64,000 bases of DNA, taken from an uncultured Clostridia bacterium. GTDB taxonomy: Bacteria > Bacillota > Clostridia > Christensenellales > Borkfalkiaceae. The notes under the pieces were generated by a model. It did no database searches. It saw only the letters and a list, made by a program, of their open reading frames with translations, and was not told the DNA's origin. Positions 42,777 to 52,125 of the stretch are shown piece by piece. The position numbers were made by a program, and so were the translations under genes. Position 1 is the stretch's first letter. Every line of letters starts with the position of its first letter. The stretch lies in assembly GCA_944359365.1 (NCBI GenBank), contig CALVST010000005.1, positions 1 to 64,000 on the forward strand, written 5' to 3'.

Positions 42777-42801
42777 CGCCCGCAGCATTACGCTGCGGGC
42801 G
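42777..42801. terminator. second hairpin between SRP RNA and the LtaS-like gene
   Basis: A 10-bp perfect stem (42777-42786 with 42792-42801) with a 5-base loop is followed on the + strand by CCTTTTG. It lies just past the stop of the convergent LtaS-like gene, where it may act in both directions, but there is no T-run on the minus strand. Confidence 0.45.
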
Positions 42802-42817
42802 CCTTTTGTTACAGCTC

Positions 42818-45241
42818 TCAGCTTATTTTCCGTACAAAATCCCCGATCTCGCGATAGGCAAAATAATCGTACTTGTACATCCGCTCCAACATATCCTGCC
42901 TGTCATAATACTCGCTTGTATCCAAAAGGAATGCGTTCACCGCATCCGAAAGATAATCCTGCGTATTGCCGCTTTTATCCTGCTCGCGGAAGATCGCGTC
43001 CAGATCGAACACGATGTAGTCCCCTTCTTCGGAAAGATAAATAAATCCGCTCACGGTATCCTGATCGAAAACAACGTTCTGCCCGTCGATGCGAACGGAT
43101 ACCTGCCCGTTTGCAAACCGCACTTCGCCGTCCTGCGATACGACGGCATCGCCGTCGGTTTGCGCCTTAACGAACACTTTATCGCCGTCCGAATAGATAT
43201 AATCGATAAACATTCCCGCCTCGCGGCTGATAAACACGGATGTATCCGCCTTGAACACGCTCACCCCCTGATACAGATTTGTATTGCATTCATAGCCCAA
43301 AAGGTCGAGAAGGGTGGGCATGATATCGAAAGAGTTGCAGTACTTTTCTATCCGTACCCCGCCGATGTTTTCCTCCGGCGCATCGTGCGAGATGCTGTAA
43401 TAATACTGTCCGTCGTAAACGCTCTTCACGTCGCTGTCGTTATTTTCATACGTCATGCCGCTGTAAAGCGCGCCGCTTACGTTAAGATCCATACAGCTGC
43501 CCGACCAAATAAAGAAGGGTATATTGTAATGCGCCGTATTCCAATACTCGTCTGTATCGATCCCCTTCATGGAATAGCTCTGCTGCGTATAATACGCGTT
43601 ATGGTCGGCATAGAACACGAAGGTGGTATCGGACAGCTCTCCGCTTTGAGAAAGCTCCGCGATCAGCCGGTTCACCCCTACGTCAAGATCCATGATGCCC
43701 GCCTGGAACCGCTTATAGCGCAAGTACACATCGCTCGTTACGTCATTCTCCGCCTGTATGGCGAATTTTTCGTCTATAAAAGTCGAAGGGAAACCGTTTA
43801 TCCGCTCGTAATAAGGTTCAAGGTTTTTGGTGACGTACTTATCGGCGTTGTCTGCGTCGGCAGGTCCCGTATAGTCGCGGTGCTCGACAAGATCGTTGTA
43901 ATGCCCGTGGCTGATCAGCGTCATCATCATGGTGAAAAACGCCGAATCGTTCGCCTCTCTTCTCGTAAACTCGTCGAGATATTGCGATATCACTTCGCTG
44001 TCCCTGTCGAGGTCGTAAAAGCTCCGCTTGCCGTGATTGCCCGAAAGGCGGTCCATCGTATTGAGGAAGTGCCCGTAATCGAAGCCGTACAGTCCGCCGT
44101 TTCCGAACGTCTCATCGCGCCCGTAAAACGAGCCGCCGTTGGCATGGAAGTAATTTGTCGTATACCCGCTCTCTTGCAATATATTCGGCAGGGCAAACGC
44201 GAAATTATGGTCGGTAAGCCCGTCGGGATCGGTCAGCGTGGGCGCAATGGAGTTTTCCGTCTGCGCGGGATAACTGCCCAGAATGGAAATGGCCTCCGAA
44301 TGGTTGGTCTTATCGCGCGCATAGTAATTCGTCATCGCTATGCCCTGATTGGCCAGCGCGTAAAGGGTTGGCGTGTATTCTTGGTTGATAGCGTACCATT
44401 CGCCCGATTCTATGACGATAAGCACGATGTTCTGCCCTTCGAACCTGCCCGTCATGATCTCGTCAAAGCCGTCATACGACTGTAACTGAGAACTCCACTG
44501 CCCGTCGCCGAAATATTCGTCCAAAGCCGAAAGGTTTTCTTCCCTGTCGAGGCGCGCCTCCTCTTCCGTCATCGTGGGATCTACCTTTACGAGATTGGCG
44601 ATATTCTTGTAATAAAACCCGAACGTTCCGAATTTTTTATACGCCTTGGCGGACAAAAACTGCGTATCGTAAAGGTAAGAATCGTCTTTATAAATATACA
44701 GTTCGTCGCCCGAGGACGCGGTGGCAAAGGAATCGAGCGCGATATAGTAAAGATTCGTCGCCACGCCCGAAGAAAGGCAGAACACGAGTATGAGCATGAC
44801 GAGCGTCTGCATCCGAAGACTCTGCTTTGCTTTCAGCTTTTTCAGGCGTGTGAGCACGAAACATTCCGCCGCAAACACGCAAATGAGGCTGACGATGAAA
44901 AGATAGTTGAGAAATTCGTTGGTGAATACGCCGCCGACCTCTTTCAACAGGTTGAGCATATTCAGATTAAAGACCATTTCGCTCATGCCGTAGAGCGATT
45001 CGTTCACGATGGAAACGAGCACTTGCAGCACGAGCATGATGCAGATAAGGACAGTCTGCGCGCGAAAGCTCGGCACGATGAAAATGACCGCCGCCACGAA
45101 AAACAAGATGGCGATGTCAAGCCAGAAATAAGTGGGGAATATCCCTATCCCCATCGTATTGAATGTGATAAATTCGATGAGAAGAGCCGTCAGAATGTAA
45201 CTTAAAACATAGAGCGACTTTTTCAGCAGCAAACTTCGCAC
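42818..45241 (-). CDS. LtaS-like membrane sulfatase/phosphoglycerol transferase
   Basis: An 807-residue protein with five membrane helices in the first 165 residues and an external sulfatase-fold domain. Metal ligands and nucleophile appear as VLIVIESGEW (Glu279), DKTNHSEA (Thr312, the LtaS-type threonine) and FYADHNAYY; SHGH supplies a further histidine. LtaS enzymes polymerise glycerol-phosphate on a lipid anchor to make lipoteichoic acid. This one is longer than typical LtaS (about 650 residues), with about 150 extra residues at the C-terminus, so the product may differ. It follows lysC after 21 bases. Confidence 0.82.
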   Translation of the reverse strand: MRSLLLKKSLYVLSYILTALLIEFITFNTMGIGIFPTYFWLDIAILFFVAAVIFIVPSFRAQTVLICIMLVLQVLVSIVNESLYGMSEMVFNLNMLNLLKEVGGVFTNEFLNYLFIVSLICVFAAECFVLTRLKKLKAKQSLRMQTLVMLILVFCLSSGVATNLYYIALDSFATASSGDELYIYKDDSYLYDTQFLSAKAYKKFGTFGFYYKNIANLVKVDPTMTEEEARLDREENLSALDEYFGDGQWSSQLQSYDGFDEIMTGRFEGQNIVLIVIESGEWYAINQEYTPTLYALANQGIAMTNYYARDKTNHSEAISILGSYPAQTENSIAPTLTDPDGLTDHNFAFALPNILQESGYTTNYFHANGGSFYGRDETFGNGGLYGFDYGHFLNTMDRLSGNHGKRSFYDLDRDSEVISQYLDEFTRREANDSAFFTMMMTLISHGHYNDLVEHRDYTGPADADNADKYVTKNLEPYYERINGFPSTFIDEKFAIQAENDVTSDVYLRYKRFQAGIMDLDVGVNRLIAELSQSGELSDTTFVFYADHNAYYTQQSYSMKGIDTDEYWNTAHYNIPFFIWSGSCMDLNVSGALYSGMTYENNDSDVKSVYDGQYYYSISHDAPEENIGGVRIEKYCNSFDIMPTLLDLLGYECNTNLYQGVSVFKADTSVFISREAGMFIDYIYSDGDKVFVKAQTDGDAVVSQDGEVRFANGQVSVRIDGQNVVFDQDTVSGFIYLSEEGDYIVFDLDAIFREQDKSGNTQDYLSDAVNAFLLDTSEYYDRQDMLERMYKYDYFAYREIGDFVRKIS

Positions 45242-45262
45242 AGTGTACCCTCTTGCCAGCCC

Positions 45263-46597
45263 TCAGGCACGGGCTGTTTTTTCAAAAAATTCACGGTAAA
45301 TGGCACGGACGCCCTTTTCATAGTCGTCATTATCGATGCCGACTATGATGTTCAGCTCGCTTGAACCTTGGTCTATCATGCGCACGTTCACGCCCGCTTC
45401 CGAAAGCGCCGTAAACAGCCGCGCAGACGTACCGATGCTGCGCGCCATGCCGTGCCCTACGGTGGCGACCAAAGCGATGTTTTCGGACACGCGTATATAA
45501 TCGGGCGAGAGCGCCTCTTTCATCTCTTCGATCAGCCTGTCGAGCACGCCGCCTTCGAGATACCTGCTTTCGATGACGAGGGAAAGCGTATCTATGCCCG
45601 AAGGCATATGCTCGAAGTTGATATGCTCCTTTTCAAGGATGGACAATGCCCTGCGCGCAAAACCCAATTCCGAGTTCATGAGCGATTTTTCGAGAAAAAT
45701 AACGGTAAAATCCTTTTTGCCCGCAATACCCGTTACGATGCTCCCGTGTGGCGTATATTTTTTGGAAGGCAAAATGAGCGTGCCCGCATCCTCGGGGCGG
45801 AAAGTATTTTTGATCTTGATGGGGATATCCCCCTTGCGCACGGGGAAGATCGCCTCCGCGTGCAAAACGTTCGCCCCCATATAGGAAAGCTCGCGCAGCT
45901 CTTTGAAAGAGATGACTTCTATTTTTTCGGGATTTTTTACGATGCGGGGATCGCACGCGAGAAAGCCGCTCACGTCCGTCCAGTTCTCGTACAGCTCCGC
46001 ATTGACCGCACGCGCGACGATGGAACCGCTTATATCGCTGCCCCCGCGGGAAAAAGTCTTTATTTCCCCGTCGGCGCCCGTGCCGTAAAAGCCCGGAACG
46101 ACCGCACGCTGTGCCTTGGCAAGCCTTGCCTCGATCAGCGGGTACGACTTCTTTTCGTCGAACGCGCCCTTTTCGTCGAAAAAGATGATGTCCTTCGCGT
46201 CCACGAATTCCCATCCGAGCAGCGCCGCCATGATGCGCGCGTTCAGATATTCCCCGCGCGATGCGGCAAAATCCGCGCTCTTGCTCTCCGCGATCTCCTT
46301 CTCCGTCCTGTCTAAGATGGGCGTGATATCGAAGTGCAGCCCGAGCTCGTCTACGATGGAAAGGAATCTTCTTCTGATCCGCTCGAACGCCGCGCCGCCG
46401 CGCCCCGTTTCCCTGCTCTCTTTATAGCTTGCATACAAAAGGTCTGTCACCTTTATGTCATCGGAATAGCGCTTTCCGGGCGCGGAAACCACGGCGAACC
46501 TTCTTGCCGGTTCTGAAAGAAGTATATCCGCCGCCCTCTTTATATTATTGCCGTCCGCCAAAGACGTTCCGCCGAACTTGCATACCGTTACATTCAT
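45263..46597 (-). CDS. lysC: aspartate kinase
   Basis: A 444-residue amino acid kinase that starts lysine, threonine and diaminopimelate synthesis. The N-terminal VCKFGGTSLADG and the GEYLNARIMA and FSRGGSDISGS segments form the catalytic core; two C-terminal ACT domains (about 300-375 and 375-440, with IALVATVGHGMA and INVRMIDQGSSELNIIV-type turns) give feedback control. Its start overlaps the DUF1015 gene by an ATGA, which puts it in the run leading to the LtaS-like gene, a plausible envelope link because diaminopimelate is a wall building block. Confidence 0.93.
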   Translation of the reverse strand: MNVTVCKFGGTSLADGNNIKRAADILLSEPARRFAVVSAPGKRYSDDIKVTDLLYASYKESRETGRGGAAFERIRRRFLSIVDELGLHFDITPILDRTEKEIAESKSADFAASRGEYLNARIMAALLGWEFVDAKDIIFFDEKGAFDEKKSYPLIEARLAKAQRAVVPGFYGTGADGEIKTFSRGGSDISGSIVARAVNAELYENWTDVSGFLACDPRIVKNPEKIEVISFKELRELSYMGANVLHAEAIFPVRKGDIPIKIKNTFRPEDAGTLILPSKKYTPHGSIVTGIAGKKDFTVIFLEKSLMNSELGFARRALSILEKEHINFEHMPSGIDTLSLVIESRYLEGGVLDRLIEEMKEALSPDYIRVSENIALVATVGHGMARSIGTSARLFTALSEAGVNVRMIDQGSSELNIIVGIDNDDYEKGVRAIYREFFEKTARA

Positions 46598-47805
46598 CTT
46601 TTTACGATCTCCTTGCCTTCGATGTAATACCGTTTCTCAGCGCTTTCCCCCATCGAAAAGGTCTTGCGCGGAAGACATCCGTGCCTCTTGACCGTATCGA
46701 ACAGTTCCGATTTATCCATCTTCGGAAGCAGCACGCCGACGCTGTTTTCCGATGTTTCGGTAAGGTGCAAAAGCGCGTCCTCACCGTGTATGTAGTCCGC
46801 TTCCCCGCCGTTTTCGGCAATGTAGCGGGAAATATATGCGTCCGTAAGCTCGACCGCCGCGGCGGCGTCTTTGCCGAGCGGATTGGGCAATTTTTTGCCG
46901 CCCACGGCAAGCCACGCCTCGCCGCCTTCCGCTTTGGGGAACCCTGCCGCAAACTTCCGCGCATCCACGCCCTTTACGATGCGGTGTATCGCCTCGAAGG
47001 CGATGCCTTCGTCGTAAATGTTCACTGCCTCCGCCAACGCGTAGCGCGCGGGGTGCGTCTTTTTCTCCTCTTCGGAAAGCCCTGGCTTGATCTTATCCCA
47101 AAGCGCCTTTGCCGTTGCGAGCGAGTGGTTGCCGTCGCCCACCATAAAGATGAGCCCGTCTTTATCTTTCAGCGCCGCAAAAGACGCCGCTATCTTTTCA
47201 GCCTCTTCCTCGGGCAGGAAATAACCGCGGATATGCCCGCCGCCCATGTTGAGGTCGAAATCGTACAGCTTTTCAAGACTGCCGCGCCGCGCTTTGAACG
47301 AGCCGAGAACGCTGTCCTCCCTGTCGTCGTACAAAAGCATGACGTGCGGAAATTCGAGCGGCGCGCCTTCGCGTATTTTGATGCGGGGCGGTATGCGCTC
47401 CAGAATCGTCGCTTCCGTCGCCTTGATCTGCGCACGGTCGGATGCGTTAAAGGAATACGCCTCCAAATCGACGGCAAGCACGATACCGAAACGAGTCGGC
47501 GAAAAGGGCGTGTCCCTTTCGACGAGCACGAATCCCTTCGGCAATCTGCTAAAAACGTCCCTGTCCTTGTATTCGCGCATCGTCCGCGCGATCGTACGGA
47601 TGCGAGCCTCCCCTTCCGAAAGATAAATTTCGGGCAGGGTGAGCCTGAGCGTCGAGGGCGCATCCCCGACAAACTTATCCAATTCGCCCCAATACGCACC
47701 GTCGGATGTGTGCTGATCGCAGGCGATGACAGCCCACCGCTGCATGTCCGTCCCTTGGCGGGGCAGGACGATCTCGGGTATATATACACAGCAATCGTTT
47801 TTCAT
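46594..47805 (-). CDS. DUF1015-family protein
   Basis: A 403-residue cytoplasmic protein recognised by its family pattern: IPEIVLPR and ACDQHTSDGAYW at the N-terminus and MVGDGNHSLATAK, the conserved GDGNHR-like motif, near residue 220. The biochemical role of the family is not established. It overlaps lysC by an ATGA and starts 31 bases after the mini-CdaR frame, which places it in the cdaA operon. Confidence 0.82.
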   Translation of the reverse strand: MKNDCCVYIPEIVLPRQGTDMQRWAVIACDQHTSDGAYWGELDKFVGDAPSTLRLTLPEIYLSEGEARIRTIARTMREYKDRDVFSRLPKGFVLVERDTPFSPTRFGIVLAVDLEAYSFNASDRAQIKATEATILERIPPRIKIREGAPLEFPHVMLLYDDREDSVLGSFKARRGSLEKLYDFDLNMGGGHIRGYFLPEEEAEKIAASFAALKDKDGLIFMVGDGNHSLATAKALWDKIKPGLSEEEKKTHPARYALAEAVNIYDEGIAFEAIHRIVKGVDARKFAAGFPKAEGGEAWLAVGGKKLPNPLGKDAAAAVELTDAYISRYIAENGGEADYIHGEDALLHLTETSENSVGVLLPKMDKSELFDTVKRHGCLPRKTFSMGESAEKRYYIEGKEIVKR

Positions 47806-47836
47806 TCGTTAAACTCCGTTCAGGCAGTAAAATTTA

Positions 47837-47950
47837 TCAGCAGTTGGAAACGATGAACACGACGACCGCCAACGCGATCGCAAGCAATTTGATGGGCACG
47901 TTGTCGATGAATATTCCCGCGACTTTCCGCCAGAATCCTTTTTCTCTCAT
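47837..47950 (-). CDS. miniature CdaR (YbbR) membrane anchor, 37 residues
   Basis: Directly overlapping the cdaA stop (ATGA) is a 37-codon frame whose peptide begins MREKGFWRKVAG and continues FIDNVPIKLLAIALAVVVF, which is the standard start of YbbR/CdaR proteins: a short basic head and the single membrane helix. A stop follows at 47837, and the outer YbbR domains (normally several hundred residues) are missing; the DUF1015 gene comes next. It is either a decayed cdaR or a reduced, still-used anchor that meets CdaA in the membrane. Confidence 0.7.
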   Translation of the reverse strand: MREKGFWRKVAGIFIDNVPIKLLAIALAVVVFIVSNC

Positions 47951-48783
47951 GACCTTTTCCTCCCCTCTCCGCCGAGGTCTTTCCAATAGTAATCGCCGAG
48001 CGTTTTCCTGAGCAGATCGTAATCGGCATAGCGCGAGATCTTGCCGCGCTGCGCGACGGTGATGATGCCCGTTTCTTCCGATACGATGAGTGCAACCACG
48101 TCAGAGGTCTCCGTGATGCCTATGCCCGCGCGGTGACGGGTACCGAGCTCTTTCGGAATGTTCGCGTTTTGGGTGAGCGGCAGAAAACAGCCCGCCGCCT
48201 GTATCTTATAATTGTTGATGACCATAGCGCCGTCGTGCAGGGGCGCTTTGGGGAAGAATATCCCCTCGATGAGCTGCGCGGAGATATATGCGTCCATCAT
48301 CACGCCGCTTTCGAGCACCTGCCTCGGGATATTGTCGTTGGCAAGAATGATGAGCGCGCCGATGTTGTCCTTAGACATATTCTGCAATGCGCGGATGATG
48401 TCGGCGATGTAGCGCTCAACGTCCTCTTTGGAAACGTGCGTCTGCCTGTCCGCCTCTTTCGTGAGAAACTTCGGCGCTCCGATATTGAGTATATCGCGCT
48501 TGACTTCCATATTGAAAATGATCATGACCATAGCGGCAAACACGATCGGGAAGATCAGAAAGGCATAGCCGGGCAAAGATTCGTTTCCGATAAACACGAT
48601 GCCCGTGATGATCGTGAACAGAATAAATACGACGATAACGCCCTTCGCGTTGCTGTTTTTGAGTATTTTGAAAACGTAATAGAACACGATCGCAAACAGG
48701 ATGATCTCCAACGCGTCGATGAAATTGAAACTGCCGAACGCATTGTTCCATGCGTTCGCGATGTTGGTGAAAAACGCTTTCAT
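47947..48783 (-). CDS. cdaA: diadenylate cyclase CdaA
   Basis: A 278-residue membrane enzyme that makes cyclic di-AMP from two ATP. Three N-terminal membrane helices (residues about 20-90) are followed by the DAC domain with PLHDGAMVI and GTRHRAGIGITE, the two catalytic motifs. The ATG at 48783 is chosen over a GTG two codons earlier because of the GGAG site 8 bases ahead. In Firmicutes it is followed by the regulator CdaR and GlmM; here only a mini-CdaR is present and glmM is absent from the window. Confidence 0.94.
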   Translation of the reverse strand: MKAFFTNIANAWNNAFGSFNFIDALEIILFAIVFYYVFKILKNSNAKGVIVVFILFTIITGIVFIGNESLPGYAFLIFPIVFAAMVMIIFNMEVKRDILNIGAPKFLTKEADRQTHVSKEDVERYIADIIRALQNMSKDNIGALIILANDNIPRQVLESGVMMDAYISAQLIEGIFFPKAPLHDGAMVINNYKIQAAGCFLPLTQNANIPKELGTRHRAGIGITETSDVVALIVSEETGIITVAQRGKISRYADYDLLRKTLGDYYWKDLGGEGRKRS

Positions 48784-48803
48784 GCTCACGGCTCCGAAAA
48801 AAT

Positions 48804-48832
48804 ATTATACAAATATTTTACATTAAAATCAG
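48804..48832 (-). promoter_or_regulatory. promoter of the cdaA operon
   Basis: CTGATT (complement of 48827-48832) and TATAAT (complement of 48804-48809) are 17 bases apart, 20 bases ahead of the cdaA start codon. Confidence 0.55.
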
Positions 48833-48857
48833 AAAAAAATAAAGCGAATGGACGCAT

Positions 48858-49871
48858 TTATGCGCGGTTATTTGGTTTCAGGTCAAAAAATATCTCCGCA
48901 TTCGCCCGCAAAAGCGCTCCTTCGGGCGTAAGCCTGCCGCTTTTGACGCTTCCGATGGCGCGATACAGCGAGGTATAGCACTTTTTCAGGCGTATGGGCG
49001 TGAATGCCGCCGCCTGCCGCCGGCTCATTTTTATCGCGTACTCCTTCATGCCGAGGGCGGCGGCGGTTTCCGCGTCGCTCTTTTTCATCGCGGCGATCTC
49101 GAACAGCGAACGGAAATAAGAGCACAGCCCGTTCAGAAGGTTCATCTCGTCCGCGCCCTTCGCTTTGAGCTCCGCCATAACGGACGCGTACTTCGTATAG
49201 TTGCCCGCCGAAATGGCTCCCGTCATTTCGTATATCCTGTAATCGGTGTCGCGGAATACGATCGCGTCGACGTCGTCCGAGGTCAGTTTGCCGCCTCTTC
49301 CCGCATACGCCACGAGCTTTTCCGTTTCCCCCGCCACGCGCGACATATCGGCAAGGCAATAGCGCATCACCCGTTCGCACACCTCGGTATCCGCATAGAT
49401 CTGTTCGCGCTTGAATCGGGTGTATATCCAGCGCATGACCGTTTCCTCGTCCGCCCTGCCGCAGTCTACAAAGGTCACGTTCGGCGCTTTTTTCAGATCG
49501 AACCCCTTGCCCTTCGGCGAGGCGGAATTTACGATGAGCAGTACCGTGGTCGGCTGCGGATCTTCGAAGTAGCTTTTCAGATAAGCGTTGTATTCCTTTT
49601 CGGTAGGATAAAAGTCCGTCACCTTCACGAGCCGCTTTTGGCTGATAAAAGGAAAGCTCTGCGCGGCGGCGACGAGCGCCGTCATCGCCCCGCCCTTCAG
49701 ATCTGCGCCCTCATAAGCGGCGCAGTCGAGCGATGGTTCGGCGATGAACTTTTCGCGCAGCATCTCTTCTCCGCGCTGTTTGAAATATTCCTCTTCCCCT
49801 TCAAACAGGTAGATGGGCGCGGCGCCCCCTTCAAGGCTTTTCTTAAACAAAACGAACTTCACGGTCAACAT
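48858..49871 (-). CDS. holA: DNA polymerase III delta subunit
   Basis: A 337-residue clamp-loader subunit. PIYLFEGEEEYFKQRGEEML at the N-terminus is the usual HolA beginning, and a segment near residues 180-195 (MSRVAGETEKLVAYAG) and the helical C-terminal domain fit the family. Its start overlaps comEC by 29 bases. A purine-rich GGAAGGG lies very near the ATG, and a GTG a few codons downstream is an alternative start. The comEC-holA order is common in Firmicutes. Confidence 0.88.
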   Translation of the reverse strand: MLTVKFVLFKKSLEGGAAPIYLFEGEEEYFKQRGEEMLREKFIAEPSLDCAAYEGADLKGGAMTALVAAAQSFPFISQKRLVKVTDFYPTEKEYNAYLKSYFEDPQPTTVLLIVNSASPKGKGFDLKKAPNVTFVDCGRADEETVMRWIYTRFKREQIYADTEVCERVMRYCLADMSRVAGETEKLVAYAGRGGKLTSDDVDAIVFRDTDYRIYEMTGAISAGNYTKYASVMAELKAKGADEMNLLNGLCSYFRSLFEIAAMKKSDAETAAALGMKEYAIKMSRRQAAAFTPIRLKKCYTSLYRAIGSVKSGRLTPEGALLRANAEIFFDLKPNNRA

Positions 49872-52029
49872 CCCTTCCTTTGCAAGAGATTATACCATTT
49901 TTCAGCGAAATTTGCAAGCTGCCCGCCGCGTATGTGTTTATCTTTCCGGCGGTCTTTTCAAAATAAAGATCGAGCGAGGGCGTGCACGCCGTATAGAGCG
50001 CGTCGGAATAGCTTTCCGCAACGAGCAGGTCTGCCCCGTAAAACCCGTCTGCCGCGAAACCTTCTTCCGCGACGAGCACGCGCGCCCCGCCGATATCCAA
50101 AAGCAGTCCTTCGGCGCCCGCAAATTCCGCATACATTCCGCCGACGGCGAACGGCGCGCCGCAGAGGGCGACGGGCGTTTCGCGAAAAGAATTTACAAAA
50201 CCGCCGTCCGCAGAAACGTAGGCGCGGCAGACCTTCGCAAGCCCGTCGATGACCGCGAGCGCTCCGTCCGCATCCTGCGCGCACCCGACGAGGAACAGCC
50301 CGTCTAATGCGGTTATCCCCTCTTTCATGAATATCTGCTCGGCATAGCGCTCGTCCGGCACGCCCGTAACGGCGGCATAGGTTTCCTTGCCGTTTCGGAT
50401 AAATAAAAAATCCGTTCCGTAGCGGGAACACATTTTCATGGAAACGCCGCCGAATGCAACGTTTCCGAATATCATGCCGCAAGTAAGAATGACGGAAAAA
50501 ATCACCGCCGCGCACGCCCGCGGCAGAGCTTTCAGGTTGACTTTGTCGGATAGCAAAAACAAAAGAAGGTACCAAACGGCGGCGCATCCGCCGAACGAAA
50601 AGCCGCAGATGAGCAATGTCTTCCAATCGAAGGCGCGCACAGGCAGTTCCAAAAGGACGAGCAATTGTTCGGGCAGCCATAAAAAAACGCCCGACCCGAA
50701 CGCGAAGACGCACGCGGGGATCGTACACACGAACAGCACCGCATACACAGCGCTCGCCAACGGCACGAAAATAAGATTGAGGAAAAGCCCGAGCGCCGAA
50801 ACGTAGCCGAACGCGTCCAACAACACGGGGAATGTGGCGAGCTGTGCGGAAAGAGCGACGGAAACTGCGGACGCGAGCTTTTTCGGCATGCGCGGAATAC
50901 GGCAAAACAGCCTTGTAAGGCTGCCGCCGAGTATGATCAACCCGCCCGTCGCGGCGACGGAGAGACGGAACCCGACCTGATAAAAATAAACGGGATTTAC
51001 GAGCATGACGGCGAGCGCCGCGAAAGATACGGAATTGAGCGCGTCGTACTTCATGCCCTTTGCGTCGGAAAAGGAAAGCACGATGCACATGACCGCCGAC
51101 CGGACGGGCGATGCGGAAAACCCGCAGATGCCCGTATAAAACAGCAGTACCGCCGCCACGACGGGTACGCGGACGGCGGCATTTGCGCGCAATTTTTTGA
51201 GCGGTATGAGCAACAGCCCGTAAATGATGCTTATGTTCAGCCCCGAAACGGCAAAAACGTGCGCCACGCCGCCGTAGCGATAGCCGTCCAAAAGCTCTTC
51301 GTCCATCAAACTGTCGTCGCCCGTCAGCATGGCATAGGCAACGCGCGCCTGTTCTTCCCGCATTGCCGAAAACAATACGCTCTGCATCCTGCCGCGCACG
51401 GCACCGAACAGATCGAACTCCTTTCCCAGCAGGTCCACATCGGAAGAAGACGCCGACGCGCGGTACTTCACCCCGTCGAGGACGGCGGAGGCATTCACTT
51501 CGCCGTAAGCGATGAAATCCATCGATTCTATTTCCGCCGAAAAGCGTATGCGCGTGCCCGCGTCGTACCCGTTCCCGCCGAACACATACAAATACATTTT
51601 ATGCCCGGCGGCGTGAAAGCCGTCCGTATCCGTCACGGAAATATCGTCAAGCGTCAGCCGAAAGCCGTGGGCGATCGTGCTTGACTCGCGCACCGTACCC
51701 GTCACGAGGCATTCGCCCGCAAACGAAGGCGCGCCGTCGTAATCGTCGCGCACAGCCTGAAAGCCCGCCGCAACACCGCAAAAAACGAGCGCAAGAAGAA
51801 CAAAGAACAGCACCGCGCCTAAAAGACGTTTGCCCTTCTTTTTGCGAAAGAAAAGCACCGCCGCGCAAAGCACGGCGATAAACAGGGCGAAAAGGAGCGC
51901 GAAATATCCGAAATGGCAGGCCAAAAAAGCGGCGACCGCCGCCGACAGCGCAAACAGAAAAACCGGGCGGAAATTGATGAACCTTCCGCCCGAAAAAAGC
52001 CTGTGTGTTTGTCCCCTCTCTTTCTCCAT
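49843..52029 (-). CDS. comEC: ComEC/Rec2-family DNA uptake protein with degenerate C-terminal domain
   Basis: A 728-residue membrane protein: two N-terminal helices, an OB-like DUF4131 domain (about 100-200), the polytopic competence domain (about 225-520, with HVFAVSGLNISIIYGLLL as its signature), then a C-terminal region corresponding to the metallo-beta-lactamase-like domain. In that domain the usual HxHxDH metal motif is missing; only the framework is seen (GITALDGLFLVGC where the histidines normally follow). The channel may still pass DNA, but the strand-degrading activity ascribed to this domain is probably absent. No comEA or comEB is nearby. Confidence 0.85.
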   Translation of the reverse strand: MEKERGQTHRLFSGGRFINFRPVFLFALSAAVAAFLACHFGYFALLFALFIAVLCAAVLFFRKKKGKRLLGAVLFFVLLALVFCGVAAGFQAVRDDYDGAPSFAGECLVTGTVRESSTIAHGFRLTLDDISVTDTDGFHAAGHKMYLYVFGGNGYDAGTRIRFSAEIESMDFIAYGEVNASAVLDGVKYRASASSSDVDLLGKEFDLFGAVRGRMQSVLFSAMREEQARVAYAMLTGDDSLMDEELLDGYRYGGVAHVFAVSGLNISIIYGLLLIPLKKLRANAAVRVPVVAAVLLFYTGICGFSASPVRSAVMCIVLSFSDAKGMKYDALNSVSFAALAVMLVNPVYFYQVGFRLSVAATGGLIILGGSLTRLFCRIPRMPKKLASAVSVALSAQLATFPVLLDAFGYVSALGLFLNLIFVPLASAVYAVLFVCTIPACVFAFGSGVFLWLPEQLLVLLELPVRAFDWKTLLICGFSFGGCAAVWYLLLFLLSDKVNLKALPRACAAVIFSVILTCGMIFGNVAFGGVSMKMCSRYGTDFLFIRNGKETYAAVTGVPDERYAEQIFMKEGITALDGLFLVGCAQDADGALAVIDGLAKVCRAYVSADGGFVNSFRETPVALCGAPFAVGGMYAEFAGAEGLLLDIGGARVLVAEEGFAADGFYGADLLVAESYSDALYTACTPSLDLYFEKTAGKINTYAAGSLQISLKNGIISCKGRDVDREVRFV

Positions 52030-52125
52030 TTCTCTTCCGTGAAAAACGCCGCACGCATGACTGCGTCGCGCTTTTAAATTTTACAACAATCGCACGATGA
52101 ACAAAAAAGCCGCTATTTTCTCATT

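Noticed and set aside
42635..44485. A 616-codon plus-strand frame over the LtaS-like gene and SRP RNA
   Set aside because: It starts inside the SRP RNA and is antisense to a well-supported sulfatase-fold gene. The peptide resembles no protein.
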